Below are positions 6,029 through 14,713 of a stretch of 17,491 nucleotides of DNA, in pieces. A model generated the notes under the pieces. That model was not told the DNA's origin. It did not search any database and worked only from the letters and a program-made list of their open reading frames with translations. Numbering within the stretch: the first letter of the stretch is position 1; each line of letters begins with the position of its first letter. The position numbers and the translations under genes were made by a program. The stretch is from an uncultured Oscillospiraceae bacterium (lineage in GTDB: Bacteria > Bacillota > Clostridia > Oscillospirales > Acutalibacteraceae), in NCBI GenBank assembly GCA_905193225.1, contig CAJJNV010000031.1:1-17491 (forward strand), in the 5' to 3' direction.

Positions 6029-6747
6029 ATAACAATCCCGCCGCCCACGGAAATGACCTGCCCGGTCACAAAGGAGCTTTCTTTTTCGCAAAGATAGTAT
6101 ATAAGATCGGCAGCCTCGTCTGCCCTTCCTATTCTGCAAAGAGGGGTCTCGTCGCAAAGGTCGGCAATGTCATCCTTTGTGAGATTTGAATTCATATCGG
6201 TATCTATAACCCCGGGGCAAACGCAATTGACCCTTATTCCGCTTGGCCCGAGTTCCTTTGCAAGAGCCTTTGTAAGGCCGATAACTGCACCTTTTGTGGC
6301 CGAATAGACCGCCTCGCAGGAACCGCCTACCTGCCCCCACATAGATGAAACGGTAACGATATTTCCGCTTTTTTGTTTTATCATCTGCTTTGCAGCGCAT
6401 TTCAGGGTTAAAAACGCACCTTTAAAATTAACATCGCACACACGGTCAAACTGCTGATCGGTTATGTCGGTGAAAAGGGACGCCTGAGAAATCCCCGCAT
6501 TTGAAACGACGGCATCCACCCTGCCCCATTTTTCCACAACCGCATCAAAAAAGCTTTCGACCTCATCGGCCTTTGAAACATCGCATTTAACGGCCGTTAC
6601 ATCGGGAAATTTTTCGGTGATTTCCTTTGCCGCTTTGTCGTTCTTTTCATAGCAAAACGCAACCTTATATCCTTTTTGAGCGAATTTCTCAACCGACGCC
6701 CGTCCGATTCCTCTCGAGCCTCCGGTTATAACCGCAACCTTATTCAT
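6025..6747 (-). CDS. ymfI: SDR reductase, YmfI type (EF-P 5-aminopentanone reductase)
   Basis: This is a classical short-chain dehydrogenase of 240 residues: NAD(P)-binding TGGSRGIG at 8-15, NAG at 83-85, catalytic Ser135, Tyr148 and Lys152, and PGVIDTDMN at 178-186. The stretches LFTDIT, SSMWGQVGGSCE and TKALAKELGPSGI match the clostridial group annotated as EF-P 5-aminopentanone reductase, typified by Bacillus YmfI, which reduces the ketone on Lys32 of EF-P to 5-aminopentanol. A fatty-acid FabG role is the alternative; FabG is usually in a fab cluster, which is absent here. The start at 6747 has GAGGTGAT upstream and a promoter at 6825-6853. It overlaps apbE by four bases. Confidence 0.85.
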   Translation of the reverse strand: MNKVAVITGGSRGIGRASVEKFAQKGYKVAFCYEKNDKAAKEITEKFPDVTAVKCDVSKADEVESFFDAVVEKWGRVDAVVSNAGISQASLFTDITDQQFDRVCDVNFKGAFLTLKCAAKQMIKQKSGNIVTVSSMWGQVGGSCEAVYSATKGAVIGLTKALAKELGPSGIRVNCVCPGVIDTDMNSNLTKDDIADLCDETPLCRIGRADEAADLIYYLCEKESSFVTGQVISVGGGIVI

Positions 6748-6824
6748 ATGATCACCTCGTTTTTTTGTTACATCAAAGCACGGGTTACTTAAGCAACTTG
6801 TTACTGTTTCTGTTTATAATTTAT

Positions 6825-6853
6825 ATTTTACACAATCTCCCGCTTTTTTTCAA
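6825..6853 (-). promoter_or_regulatory. Candidate promoter of the ymfI-apbE pair
   Basis: On the minus strand TTGAAA and TAAAAT are 17 bases apart, giving a leader of about 70 bases before the reductase start. The leader contains GTTACTTAAGCAAC, an imperfect palindrome of unknown meaning. Confidence 0.6.
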
Positions 6854-6909
6854 TATATTATTTTTGCACCAAATATTCCTTTGAGTTATTACAATTTTGT
6901 TACATTTCA

Positions 6910-6938
6910 TTGATTTTTTCATCTTATTATGTTATACT
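6910..6938 (+). promoter_or_regulatory. Promoter of the rhamnose operon
   Basis: TTGATT at 6910-6915 and TATACT at 6933-6938 are separated by 17 bases and lie about 34 bp before the rhaB start. The -35 overlaps the left arm of an inverted repeat (6912-6960). Confidence 0.75.
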
Positions 6939-6960
6939 ATTACACCGAGATGAAAAAATT
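6912..6960 (+). promoter_or_regulatory. Inverted repeat bracketing the rhamnose promoter (candidate operator)
   Basis: GATTTTTTCATC at 6912-6923 and GATGAAAAAATT at 6949-6960 are inverted copies matching at 11 of 12 positions. One arm covers the -35 and the other covers the start of the transcript. The left arm is not transcribed, so an RNA hairpin is unlikely; a protein-binding site is more plausible. The regulator is not in the window. Confidence 0.5.
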
Positions 6961-6972
6961 AGGAGTGAAATT

Positions 6973-8388
6973 ATGTCCAAATACTCCCTTGCGGTGGATA
7001 TAGGAGCCAGCAGCGGACGGCTCATTCTCGGCACCGTGGAAAACGGAAAAATAATTACCGAGGAGATTCATCGCTTTAAAAACGGCATTGAAAAACAGGG
7101 TGAGCATTTTTGCTGGGACATTGCGCATCTTTTTGATGAAATAATTGTCGGAATGAAAAAATGCGGCGACGCCGGCAAGATTCCCGACACCATCGGAATC
7201 GACACCTGGGCCGTTGATTTTGTGCTTGTAGACCAAAACGGAGATGTTGTGGGACAGACGGTTGCCTACCGCGACGATCGCACCAAAGGTATGGACGAAC
7301 ATCTTGCAAACTACATTTCCGAGGAGGAGCTTTACGCCCGCACGGGAATTCAAAAACAGCTTTTCAACACCATCTATCAGCTTCTTTATCTTAAAGAAAA
7401 TCATCCCGAACAGCTTGAAGCAGCCGACAGCATGCTTCTTATCCCCGATTATCTAAACTTCCGTTTGTGCGGCGAAAAATTTGCCGAGTACACAAACGCC
7501 ACCACCACACAGCTTGTCAGCCCGGTAACAAGAAACTGGGACTTTGACCTTATAAACCGCATCGGTTTCCCCGAGCACCTTTTTAAGGATATACGCGTTC
7601 CCGGCACGGTCATCGGACAGCTGACCGAAGAAATTGCCGAAAAAGTGGGATACAACTGCAGCGTTTTACTTCCCGCAACACACGATACCGGCTCGGCGGT
7701 CGTAGCCGTTCCAAGCGACAGCAACGACACCTTATACATAAGTTCAGGCACATGGTCGCTTATGGGCACCGAAAACGAGGCCTCCGACTGCACCGAGCAA
7801 AGCCGTCTCGCCAACTTCACAAACGAGGGCGGTTATCTTTACCGCTACCGTTTTCTTAAAAACATAATGGGGCTGTGGATGATACAGTCGGTCAAGAAGG
7901 AGCTGCACGATAGATTTTCCTTCGACGACCTTTGCGAAGCGGCCGCCAAATCCACCATTGCTTCCACAGTCGACTGTCAGGACGGCAGATTTTTAAAGCC
8001 CGACAGTATGATGAAGGAAGTGGTTGAAGCCTGCCGGGAATCGGGACAGGAGGTGCCGCAGAATCCCGGAGATGTGGCTGCGGTTATTTACAACAGCCTT
8101 GCCCGCTGCTACGCCGAAACGGCCGCCCTTTTGGAGGAGCTTACCGGAAAAAAATTCAGCGCCATAAACATTGTGGGCGGCGGCTCAGGAGACCCTTACC
8201 TCAACAAACTTACGGCCATATATTCCGGCAGAGATGTGCTGGCAGGGCCTAAAGAGGCCACGGCTCTGGGCAATCTCATTGTGCAGTTTATAACCCTTGG
8301 GCAGTTCAAAGACCTCTTTGAAGCGCGCAAATGCGTTGCAGAGTCTTTTGAAATAAAAAAATATTCCTTAAAGGAGACTAACGATTAA
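6973..8388 (+). CDS. rhaB: Rhamnulokinase
   Basis: This FGGY-family sugar kinase phosphorylates L-rhamnulose to L-rhamnulose 1-phosphate with ATP. The 471-residue product starts with the phosphate-binding DIGASSGR (9-16) and carries the rhamnulokinase-typical stretches IGIDTWAVDFVLVD, TGIQKQLFNTIYQL, HDTGSAV and, in the C-terminal domain, INIVGGGSGDPYLN. I chose the ATG at 6973 because AGGAGTG at 6961-6967 lies just upstream; the frame opening at 6910 lies within the promoter. It is first in the operon and its stop is directly abutted by the rhaA start. No transporter or regulator precedes it. Confidence 0.96.
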   Translation: MSKYSLAVDIGASSGRLILGTVENGKIITEEIHRFKNGIEKQGEHFCWDIAHLFDEIIVGMKKCGDAGKIPDTIGIDTWAVDFVLVDQNGDVVGQTVAYRDDRTKGMDEHLANYISEEELYARTGIQKQLFNTIYQLLYLKENHPEQLEAADSMLLIPDYLNFRLCGEKFAEYTNATTTQLVSPVTRNWDFDLINRIGFPEHLFKDIRVPGTVIGQLTEEIAEKVGYNCSVLLPATHDTGSAVVAVPSDSNDTLYISSGTWSLMGTENEASDCTEQSRLANFTNEGGYLYRYRFLKNIMGLWMIQSVKKELHDRFSFDDLCEAAAKSTIASTVDCQDGRFLKPDSMMKEVVEACRESGQEVPQNPGDVAAVIYNSLARCYAETAALLEELTGKKFSAINIVGGGSGDPYLNKLTAIYSGRDVLAGPKEATALGNLIVQFITLGQFKDLFEARKCVAESFEIKKYSLKETND

Positions 8389-9639
8389 ATGAACATAGAC
8401 CAGAGATACCAATCGGCAAAGGAAATGTATGCGACCGTCGGCGTCGACACCGATGCGGCCATAAAAGCGCTGGACAAGATTCCCGTATCGATGCATTGCT
8501 GGCAGGGCGACGATCTTGTTGGATTTGAAGGAAAAGCTTCTTTAAGCGGCGGAATACAGACCACCGGCAACTATCCCGGCAAGGCCTTCGGCCCCGATCA
8601 GCTTATGGCCGATCTTGATAAGGCATATTCCCTCATTCCCGGAAAGCACCGTTTGAATCTCCACGCCATTTATGCTATATTTGAGGACGGCGAGGCCGTC
8701 GACAGAGACGCTCTCGAGCCCAAGCACTTTAAAAGGTGGGTGGAATACGCAAAGGAAAGAGATTTAGGCCTCGATTTTAACCCATCCTTCTTCTCCCATC
8801 CCCTTTCGGAAAACGCCACCCTTTCAAGCGAGGACGAGAATATACGCAAGTTTTGGGTAAGACACGGTATTGCCTGCCTTAAAATTGCCGAATATTTTGC
8901 AACCGAGCTTGGCAAGCCCTGCAGCATAAACTACTGGATTCCCGACGGATTTAAGGACATTCCCGCCGACCGTATGGCCCCCAGAGCCCGCCTTAAAAAA
9001 TCCTTGGACGAGATTCTCGCCACCCCTTATGATAAAAACAAGGTCATCGTAACGGTGGAATCCAAGGTTTTCGGCATAGGCTTTGAAAGCTACACGGTAG
9101 GTTCTCACGAATTTTATATGAACTATGCCGCCAAGAACGGCATTCTCTGCCTGCTTGACAACGGCCATTTCCACCCCACCGAGCAGGTTGCAGATAAAAT
9201 TTCTTCTATGCTTCTTTTCGCCGACAAGGTTGCTCTTCATGTTTCCCGTCCGGTAAGATGGGACAGCGACCATGTGGTGCTGTTAAACGACGATACAAAG
9301 GAAATAGCCAAGGAAATCGTTAACTGCGGTCCTGAAAAGGTGGTTCTCGCCCTGGATTTCTTCGATGCAAGCATAAACCGCATATCTGCCTGGGTGGTAG
9401 GTATGAGAAATATGCAAAAGGCGTTGCTTCTTGCCCTTCTCTCCCCCGCCGACACCATGAAAAAGCTTCAAAACGACCGCCGCTTTACCGAGCTTATGGC
9501 CCTTAACGAGGAGCTTAAAATGTATCCCGCAGGAGATGTGTGGAACTATTACTGCGAACAGCACGGCGTTCCCGCAAAGGACGACTGGATCAAAGAAATG
9601 CTTGACTATGAGAAAAAGATTTTAGAGGAGCGCAAATAA
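8389..9639 (+). CDS. rhaA: L-rhamnose isomerase
   Basis: This metal-dependent TIM-barrel isomerase converts L-rhamnose to L-rhamnulose, the first step of the pathway. The 416-residue product is full length. Probable metal ligands, placed by analogy with the E. coli enzyme, are Glu224 in VESKVFG, Asp257, His260 and His262 in LLDNGHFHPTE, His284 in HVSRPVRWDSDH, and Asp292/Asp294 in the same stretch. The ATG follows the rhaB TAA with no gap and has AAGGAGA at 8370-8376, so the two are translationally coupled. Its TAA overlaps the rhaD ATG by one base. Confidence 0.97.
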   Translation: MNIDQRYQSAKEMYATVGVDTDAAIKALDKIPVSMHCWQGDDLVGFEGKASLSGGIQTTGNYPGKAFGPDQLMADLDKAYSLIPGKHRLNLHAIYAIFEDGEAVDRDALEPKHFKRWVEYAKERDLGLDFNPSFFSHPLSENATLSSEDENIRKFWVRHGIACLKIAEYFATELGKPCSINYWIPDGFKDIPADRMAPRARLKKSLDEILATPYDKNKVIVTVESKVFGIGFESYTVGSHEFYMNYAAKNGILCLLDNGHFHPTEQVADKISSMLLFADKVALHVSRPVRWDSDHVVLLNDDTKEIAKEIVNCGPEKVVLALDFFDASINRISAWVVGMRNMQKALLLALLSPADTMKKLQNDRRFTELMALNEELKMYPAGDVWNYYCEQHGVPAKDDWIKEMLDYEKKILEERK

Positions 9640-10460
9640 TGGCTATCGAAAACGCAGAATTCTTCAAAGGATTTATCAGAATGGCCGACGACGGCTGGCA
9701 GCAGGGCTGGCACGAGCGCAACGGCGGAAACCTTTCCTATCGCATAAAAGCCGAGGAGATTGAGGAAATCAAATCCGATCTTGATTTTTCGGGGAAGTGG
9801 AAGGATATCGGCACATCGGTGCCCGATCTCTGCGGAGAGTTCTTCCTTGTTACGGGAAGCGGAAAATATTTTCGCAACGTTATTCTCGATCCCGCCGACA
9901 GCATCGCCGTTATCGAGGTCGACGGAAAGGGCGAAAAATACCGCATATGCTGGGGTCTTGTAAACGGCGGCCGTCCCACAAGCGAGCTGCCCACACATCT
10001 GATGAATCACGAGGTCAAGAAAAAGCTGACAAACGGACGTCACAGGGTCATCTATCACGCCCACACTACCAATGTCATTGCTCTGACCTTTGTGCTCCCC
10101 CTTGACGATAAAGTATTCACCCGAGAGCTTTGGGAATCGGCCACTGAATGCCCGGTCGTTTTCCCCGACGGAGTGGGCGTCGTTCCCTGGATGGTGCCCG
10201 GCGGCAGAGACATCGCCGTCGCCACCGCAAAGCTTATGGAAAAATATGATGTGGCCATCTGGGCACATCACGGAACCTTTGCCTCCGGAGAGGATTTTGA
10301 TTTGACCTTCGGCCTTATGCACACGGTGGAAAAAGCTGCCGAAATTCTGGTTAAGATCCGTTCGATGGCAAACAATAAATTACAGTCCATAACAGCCGAC
10401 GATTTCAAAAAGCTGGCTGTGGAATTCGGGGTAACACTTCCCGAAGAATTTTTATTCTAA
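9639..10460 (+). CDS. rhaD: Rhamnulose-1-phosphate aldolase
   Basis: This class II (zinc) aldolase cleaves L-rhamnulose 1-phosphate into DHAP and L-lactaldehyde. The 273-residue product aligns by eye with E. coli RhaD at a one-residue offset: catalytic Glu116 in TSELPTH, and zinc ligands His140 and His142 in YHAHTTN and His211 in WAHHGTF. The N-terminus has the family GWHERNGGNLSYR. The start is set by the TAATG overlap with rhaA. The gap to fucO is 25 bp, so all four genes are one transcript. Confidence 0.97.
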   Translation: MAIENAEFFKGFIRMADDGWQQGWHERNGGNLSYRIKAEEIEEIKSDLDFSGKWKDIGTSVPDLCGEFFLVTGSGKYFRNVILDPADSIAVIEVDGKGEKYRICWGLVNGGRPTSELPTHLMNHEVKKKLTNGRHRVIYHAHTTNVIALTFVLPLDDKVFTRELWESATECPVVFPDGVGVVPWMVPGGRDIAVATAKLMEKYDVAIWAHHGTFASGEDFDLTFGLMHTVEKAAEILVKIRSMANNKLQSITADDFKKLAVEFGVTLPEEFLF

Positions 10461-10485
10461 TTATATTTTCAGGAGCGTGGTTTTT

Positions 10486-11634
10486 ATGGCAAACAAATTT
10501 GTTCTCAACGAAACCTCTTATCACGGTGCAGGCGCGATAAACGCCATACCCGAAGAGATCAAAGGCAGAGGCTTTAAAAAGGCTTTTGTGTGTTCGGATC
10601 CCGATCTTATTAAGTTCGGCGTAACCGGCAAGGTTACCGACCTTCTCGACAAAGCGGGCATCGAATACAAGCTCTATTCAGACATCAAAGCCAATCCCAC
10701 CATCGAAAACGTTCAGCACGGCGTTGAGGAATTTAAGGCGGCAGGTGCCGACTGCATCGTCGCCATCGGCGGAGGCTCTTCCATGGACACTTCAAAGGCC
10801 ATCGGAATAGTCATTGCCAATCCCGAGTTTTCCGACATTCGCTCGCTTGAAGGCGTTGCGCCCACAAAGCACCCCTGCGTGCCCATCATCGCCGTTCCCA
10901 CCACCGCCGGCACCGCCGCCGAGGTCACCATCAACTATGTTATCACCGATGTGGAGAAAAAGCGCAAGTTTGTATGCGTCGACGCTCACGACATTCCGGT
11001 GGTTGCCGTTGTCGATCCCGATATGATGTCCTCTATGCCTAAAGGCCTTACCGCCGCAACCGGTATGGACGCACTGACCCATGCAATCGAGGGTTATATC
11101 ACCAAGGGTGCCTGGGAACTTTCTGATATGTTCCACATCAAGGCCATTGAGATAATTGCAAGATCTCTCCGTGCCGCCGTTGCAAACGAAAAGGACGGCA
11201 GAGAGGGTATGGCTCTCGGTCAGTATGTGGCCGGAATGGGATTTTCCAATGTGGGACTGGGCGTTGACCATTCTATGGCACACACCCTTTCGGCATATTA
11301 CGACACTCCCCACGGCAAGGCCTGCGCCATTCTGCTTCCCACAGTTATGGCATACAATGCTCCCTGCACCGGTGAAAAATACCGCGACATTGCCATTGCA
11401 ATGGGCGTTAAGGGCGTTGAAAGTATGAGCCAGGAAGAATACAGAAAGGCCGCTGTTGACGCTGTTCGTCAGCTTTCGGAGGATGTAGGCATTCCCACCA
11501 CCCTCAAGGGCATTGTCAAGGAGGAGGACATTCCCGCTCTTGCACAGTCGGCTTACGACGACGCCTGCCGCCCCGGCAACCCCAGAGACACCAGTGTCGA
11601 GGATATCATCGAGCTTTATAAGTCGCTTATGTAA
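10486..11634 (+). CDS. fucO: Lactaldehyde reductase (iron-containing alcohol dehydrogenase)
   Basis: This group III iron-dependent dehydrogenase reduces L-lactaldehyde to (S)-1,2-propanediol with NADH, which reoxidises cofactor during anaerobic growth on rhamnose or fucose. The 382-residue product has the nucleotide-binding GGGSS (95-99) and the iron ligands Asp195, His199, His262 and His276, one residue offset from E. coli FucO (196, 200, 263, 277). I chose the ATG at 10486, ten bases past AGGAG at 10471-10475; a GTG at 10477 is too close to that site. Its position as last gene of a rhamnose operon supports lactaldehyde rather than a general alcohol as substrate. Confidence 0.94.
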   Translation: MANKFVLNETSYHGAGAINAIPEEIKGRGFKKAFVCSDPDLIKFGVTGKVTDLLDKAGIEYKLYSDIKANPTIENVQHGVEEFKAAGADCIVAIGGGSSMDTSKAIGIVIANPEFSDIRSLEGVAPTKHPCVPIIAVPTTAGTAAEVTINYVITDVEKKRKFVCVDAHDIPVVAVVDPDMMSSMPKGLTAATGMDALTHAIEGYITKGAWELSDMFHIKAIEIIARSLRAAVANEKDGREGMALGQYVAGMGFSNVGLGVDHSMAHTLSAYYDTPHGKACAILLPTVMAYNAPCTGEKYRDIAIAMGVKGVESMSQEEYRKAAVDAVRQLSEDVGIPTTLKGIVKEEDIPALAQSAYDDACRPGNPRDTSVEDIIELYKSLM

Positions 11635-11691
11635 TTTCTCTTTTGTAATGCCGGACGGGCTGTAATCTGCTTTTGCAAACAGAACTTGCCG

Positions 11692-11752
11692 AATAAAAAA
11701 ACAAACCCTTTCGCAAAAACCTTAACGGTTCTTTGCGGAAGGGCTTTTATTT
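11692..11752. terminator. Bidirectional terminator after fucO and the exonuclease gene
   Basis: CCCTTTCGCAAAAACC (from 11706) pairs with GGTTCTTTGCGGAAGGG (ending 11743). The plus strand continues CTTTTATTTT and the minus strand TTTGTTTTTTTATT, so both convergent transcripts can end here. Confidence 0.82.
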
Positions 11753-11786
11753 TATATGTTTTTTAAATCTCTGCTCGGCTTACCGT

Positions 11787-11829
11787 CCTTTTTGCTTTAA
11801 AAAGCAAGCCTTTTCAAAGGTTCTTTTTT
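11787..11829. other. Two small hairpins between the terminator and the exonuclease gene
   Basis: TTGCTTT-AA-AAAGCAA and CCTTT-TC-AAAGG lie side by side; the second is followed on the plus strand by a T-rich run. They are weak alone and may be a remnant or auxiliary terminator. Confidence 0.3.
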
Positions 11830-11866
11830 TACGCACCTTTTAAGCACAGGACTTTTGCCCGCCGTT

Positions 11867-12778
11867 TTATGCCCGAGCGCCCTGCAGCTCGCCTTTTTGC
11901 AAATTATCGCTTTGCCTGTCGGTGTTTTTCTGCTTGGGCTTGGCCTCTCCGATGGTTTTTTTAATGGCCACACCGTCGTATAGTTTTTTGACCTGCACCT
12001 TGCCGAAAAATTTCTTTTGGCAGTTTTTGCAGTAGAAATCGGCCGTAAAATATCGGTTTTTAAACCGCCATTTGGTGGTCTTGCGGATGTACCCGTCGCA
12101 TTTCGGACACTTGAATTTTAAATCGGCCGGCTCGATATTTTCGTCGCTCACCTCTGAAATAATGTAATTCTTAAAGGCCAAACGATCGTAAAAATCGGTG
12201 CCTCTCGTGTCGAAAACATAATCATCAAAGCGCTCGGCATCATAGCACTGCTTAAAAATTCTTGCGCAAAGGAAACTGTCTCCCTTGGCGCGGTGAAAAT
12301 CTATGTCGCCGCTGTAGCTGCCCATAAGCTCGGCTGCATGGGAAAGTCCCAGCTGAGCCGATTCGTCAAGCTCAAGATGATTTTGAACATACTTCTGAAG
12401 GTCGGCATAGTAGTATAAAAACGGAATGGTGTCCTTTCCCACAAAGCTTTTGCAGTTGTCAACCAGCACATGCAGGTCGGTGTTGCTCCAGGTCATTATA
12501 AGGCTGTCTTTTCCCGCCCAGTCTGTAAATTCCTCAAGCACATCGGCAAAATCCTCCCCTTCTCTGAGAAGGTCGTCGTTTGTGATATGGGTCAGCTCCT
12601 TGACCTTTCCTCTGAGCCGCTTTGTAAGGCGGGAACGGACGAATTTCTGAAAATCGTCCACTACATCAAGGTTTTTGTCAAGCTTAACTGCGCCAAATTC
12701 GATTATCTCGTTTATAAAACGCGATTCTTTGGAAAAATAGGCCGTATTCCATTCGAGATCGAGTATAATTATCGTCAT
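11867..12778 (-). CDS. DEDDh 3'-5' exonuclease domain protein with zinc ribbon
   Basis: The N-terminal 180 residues form an RNase T/DnaQ-like exonuclease fold with the full DEDDh set: Asp7 and Glu9 in LDLEWN, Asp101 in SNTDLHVL, and His162 and Asp167 in FHRAKGDS. Such enzymes remove nucleotides from 3' ends of RNA or DNA with two metal ions; the substrate here is unknown. A zinc ribbon follows (CPKC at 224-227, CKNC at 250-253), then a basic tail that could hold nucleic acid. The length is 303. The start at 12778 has AAAGGAAG upstream. It lies 38 bp behind typA on the same strand, so it is probably co-transcribed. KapD- or Eri1-like RNA trimming is one possibility, not proven. Confidence 0.9.
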   Translation of the reverse strand: MTIIILDLEWNTAYFSKESRFINEIIEFGAVKLDKNLDVVDDFQKFVRSRLTKRLRGKVKELTHITNDDLLREGEDFADVLEEFTDWAGKDSLIMTWSNTDLHVLVDNCKSFVGKDTIPFLYYYADLQKYVQNHLELDESAQLGLSHAAELMGSYSGDIDFHRAKGDSFLCARIFKQCYDAERFDDYVFDTRGTDFYDRLAFKNYIISEVSDENIEPADLKFKCPKCDGYIRKTTKWRFKNRYFTADFYCKNCQKKFFGKVQVKKLYDGVAIKKTIGEAKPKQKNTDRQSDNLQKGELQGARA

Positions 12779-12816
12779 AAAGCTTCCTTTATCGTGCTTA
12801 ATTGTAATTGCCGCGC

Positions 12817-14652
12817 TTATTGTGCGTTGTTTTTACGGTTTTCGGCCTTAAGGCGCTGTTCCTTGTTGAGGATTGATTTGCGAAGGCGCAGCGACTCGGG
12901 AGTGACCTCAAGATATTCGTCGTCCTTAAGGAATTCGAGGCACTGCTCAAGGCTCATATTAACAGGCGGAACAAGGCGCAGTGCATCGTCCGATCCGGAA
13001 GCACGGGTATTTGTCAGATGTTTTTTCTTGCAGACGTTGCAGACAATGTCGTCACCCTTGGGGCTCTCTCCGACAATCATTCCTTCGTAAACCTCAACGC
13101 CCGCTCCCACAAAAAGACGGCCTCTGTCCTGGGTATTGTAAAGTCCGTATGCGCTGGTTTCTCCCGTTTCAAAGGAGATTATAGACCCGCTTTCACGCTC
13201 TTCAATGTCGCCCTTGTAAGGCTCAAAGCAGTCAAAAACGTGGTTCATAATTCCGTTGCCGTTGGTGGCGGTCAAAAACTGGGGACGGTATCCCATAAGG
13301 CACCTTGCTGGTATGCGGAATTCAATATGTGTCATTCCGCCGTCTCTTGTGCCCATATTTATCATTTCAGCCTTTCTGGCACCCAGTTTTTCCATAACCG
13401 GTCCCACATATGCCTCGGGTACCTCCACCATCAATATTTCGATAGGCTCAAGTTTCTCGCCGTTTTCGCCGGTTTTGTAAATGACCTTGGGGCGGGATAC
13501 CTGGAATTCATATCCCTGGCGGCGCATGGTTTCGATGAGTATCGAAAGGTGAAGCTCACCGCGTCCCGATACCTTGAAGGTATCTGCCGAATCGGTTTCC
13601 TCAACCTTTAAGCTGACGTTGGTTTCGACCTCCTTGAAAAGGCGGTCGCGTATATTTCTCGATGTGACGAACTTGCCTTCCTTTCCGGCGAAGGGGGAAT
13701 TGTTTACCATAAAGTTCATGGAAACGGTGGGCTCGTCTATCTTGACAAAGGGCATGGGATCGGGATGCTCCGGATCGCATATGGTGTCTCCGATGTTGAT
13801 GGCGGTAAGGCCGGCGATGGAAACCAGATCTCCGGGGCCTGCAATCTGCACCTCCGACCGTTTAAGCCCCTCGAAGGTATAGAGTTTTATGATCTTGGCC
13901 TTTGTGACCGCATCGGAATCGTTTCGGCAAAGGACAACCTGCTGACCCACCTTAAGCTCACCCTGCTCAACCCTTCCGACGCCGATTCTGCCGACATACT
14001 CGTCATAGTCGATATTGGAAATGAGGGCCTTTAAGGGAGCCTCGCGGTCGCAGTCGGGTGCGGGAATTTCCTTTAAAATGGTGTCGAAAAGGGGACGGAG
14101 ATCGTCCTTCATATCGTCGGGAGAAAGGCCGGAAGTGCCGTCTCTGCCCGATGCATAAACCACCGGGAAATCAAGCTGATCTTCCTCGGCGTCAAGTTCG
14201 ATAAACAGATCGATGACCTCGTCCACAACCTCTGCGGGTCTGGCGCCCGGGCGGTCGATCTTATTGACAACGACAATGGCCTTTTTGCCCAGCGCAAGGG
14301 CCTTTTTAAGCACAAAGCGGGTCTGAGGCATACATCCCTCAAAAGCATCCACGAGCAGCAGCACACCGTCCACCATCATAAGGATGCGTTCGACCTCGCC
14401 GCCGAAATCGGCATGGCCGGGAGTGTCGACAATGTTGATTTTAACACCGTTATAGTGCACGCCCGTGTTTTTGGAAAGGATGGTTATTCCCCTTTCCCTT
14501 TCAAGGTCGTTTGAATCCATAACACGCTCTGCCACCTGCTCGTTCTGGCGGAATATTCCGCTTTGGGCAAGCATCTGATCCACAAGGGTGGTCTTGCCGT
14601 GGTCAACGTGGGCGATTATGGCTATGTTTCTTATGTCTTCTCTTTTCTGCAC
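12817..14652 (-). CDS. typA: Ribosome-associated GTPase TypA/BipA
   Basis: TypA is a translational GTPase of the EF-G type that acts in ribosome assembly and stress adaptation. The 611-residue product has the G motifs: AHVDHGKTT at 14-22, RGITI at 54-58, DTPGH at 76-80 and VVNKIDRP near 130, followed by beta-barrel, EF-G-like and C-terminal TypA domains. Length matches the family (about 605-615). I chose the GTG at 14652 because AGAGGAAT lies six to seven bases upstream and the resulting start (QKREDIRNIAIIAHVDHG) matches the family; an ATG at 14670 has no ribosome site. A consensus promoter lies at 14685-14713. The exonuclease gene follows. Confidence 0.95.
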   Translation of the reverse strand: MQKREDIRNIAIIAHVDHGKTTLVDQMLAQSGIFRQNEQVAERVMDSNDLERERGITILSKNTGVHYNGVKINIVDTPGHADFGGEVERILMMVDGVLLLVDAFEGCMPQTRFVLKKALALGKKAIVVVNKIDRPGARPAEVVDEVIDLFIELDAEEDQLDFPVVYASGRDGTSGLSPDDMKDDLRPLFDTILKEIPAPDCDREAPLKALISNIDYDEYVGRIGVGRVEQGELKVGQQVVLCRNDSDAVTKAKIIKLYTFEGLKRSEVQIAGPGDLVSIAGLTAINIGDTICDPEHPDPMPFVKIDEPTVSMNFMVNNSPFAGKEGKFVTSRNIRDRLFKEVETNVSLKVEETDSADTFKVSGRGELHLSILIETMRRQGYEFQVSRPKVIYKTGENGEKLEPIEILMVEVPEAYVGPVMEKLGARKAEMINMGTRDGGMTHIEFRIPARCLMGYRPQFLTATNGNGIMNHVFDCFEPYKGDIEERESGSIISFETGETSAYGLYNTQDRGRLFVGAGVEVYEGMIVGESPKGDDIVCNVCKKKHLTNTRASGSDDALRLVPPVNMSLEQCLEFLKDDEYLEVTPESLRLRKSILNKEQRLKAENRKNNAQ

Positions 14653-14684
14653 AACTATTCCTCTAATCATCAAAAATACATCTT

Positions 14685-14713
14685 ATTATATACCGTTATA
14701 CATTTCTTTGCAA
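14685..14713 (-). promoter_or_regulatory. Sigma-A-type promoter of typA
   Basis: On the minus strand TTGCAA and TATAAT are 17 bases apart, about 33 bp before the chosen GTG start. Transcription would begin near 14678, which leaves the GTG with its AGAGGAAT site inside a short leader. Confidence 0.85.

Noticed and set aside
6029..6157. Further N-terminal extension of the apbE frame beyond 6028
   Set aside because: It overlaps the end of the reductase gene; the ATGA overlap at 6028 is the better start.
6784..6797. GTTACTTAAGCAAC as an operator of the ymfI-apbE pair
   Set aside because: The palindrome is short and imperfect and could be chance in AT-rich DNA; there is no second copy to support it.
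9606..10322. 238-codon minus-strand open frame opposite rhaD
   Set aside because: It is a shadow of a well-identified gene, arising from codon bias on the opposite strand.
13018..13611. 197-codon plus-strand open frame opposite typA
   Set aside because: It is a shadow of typA with no recognisable domain and no ribosome site.
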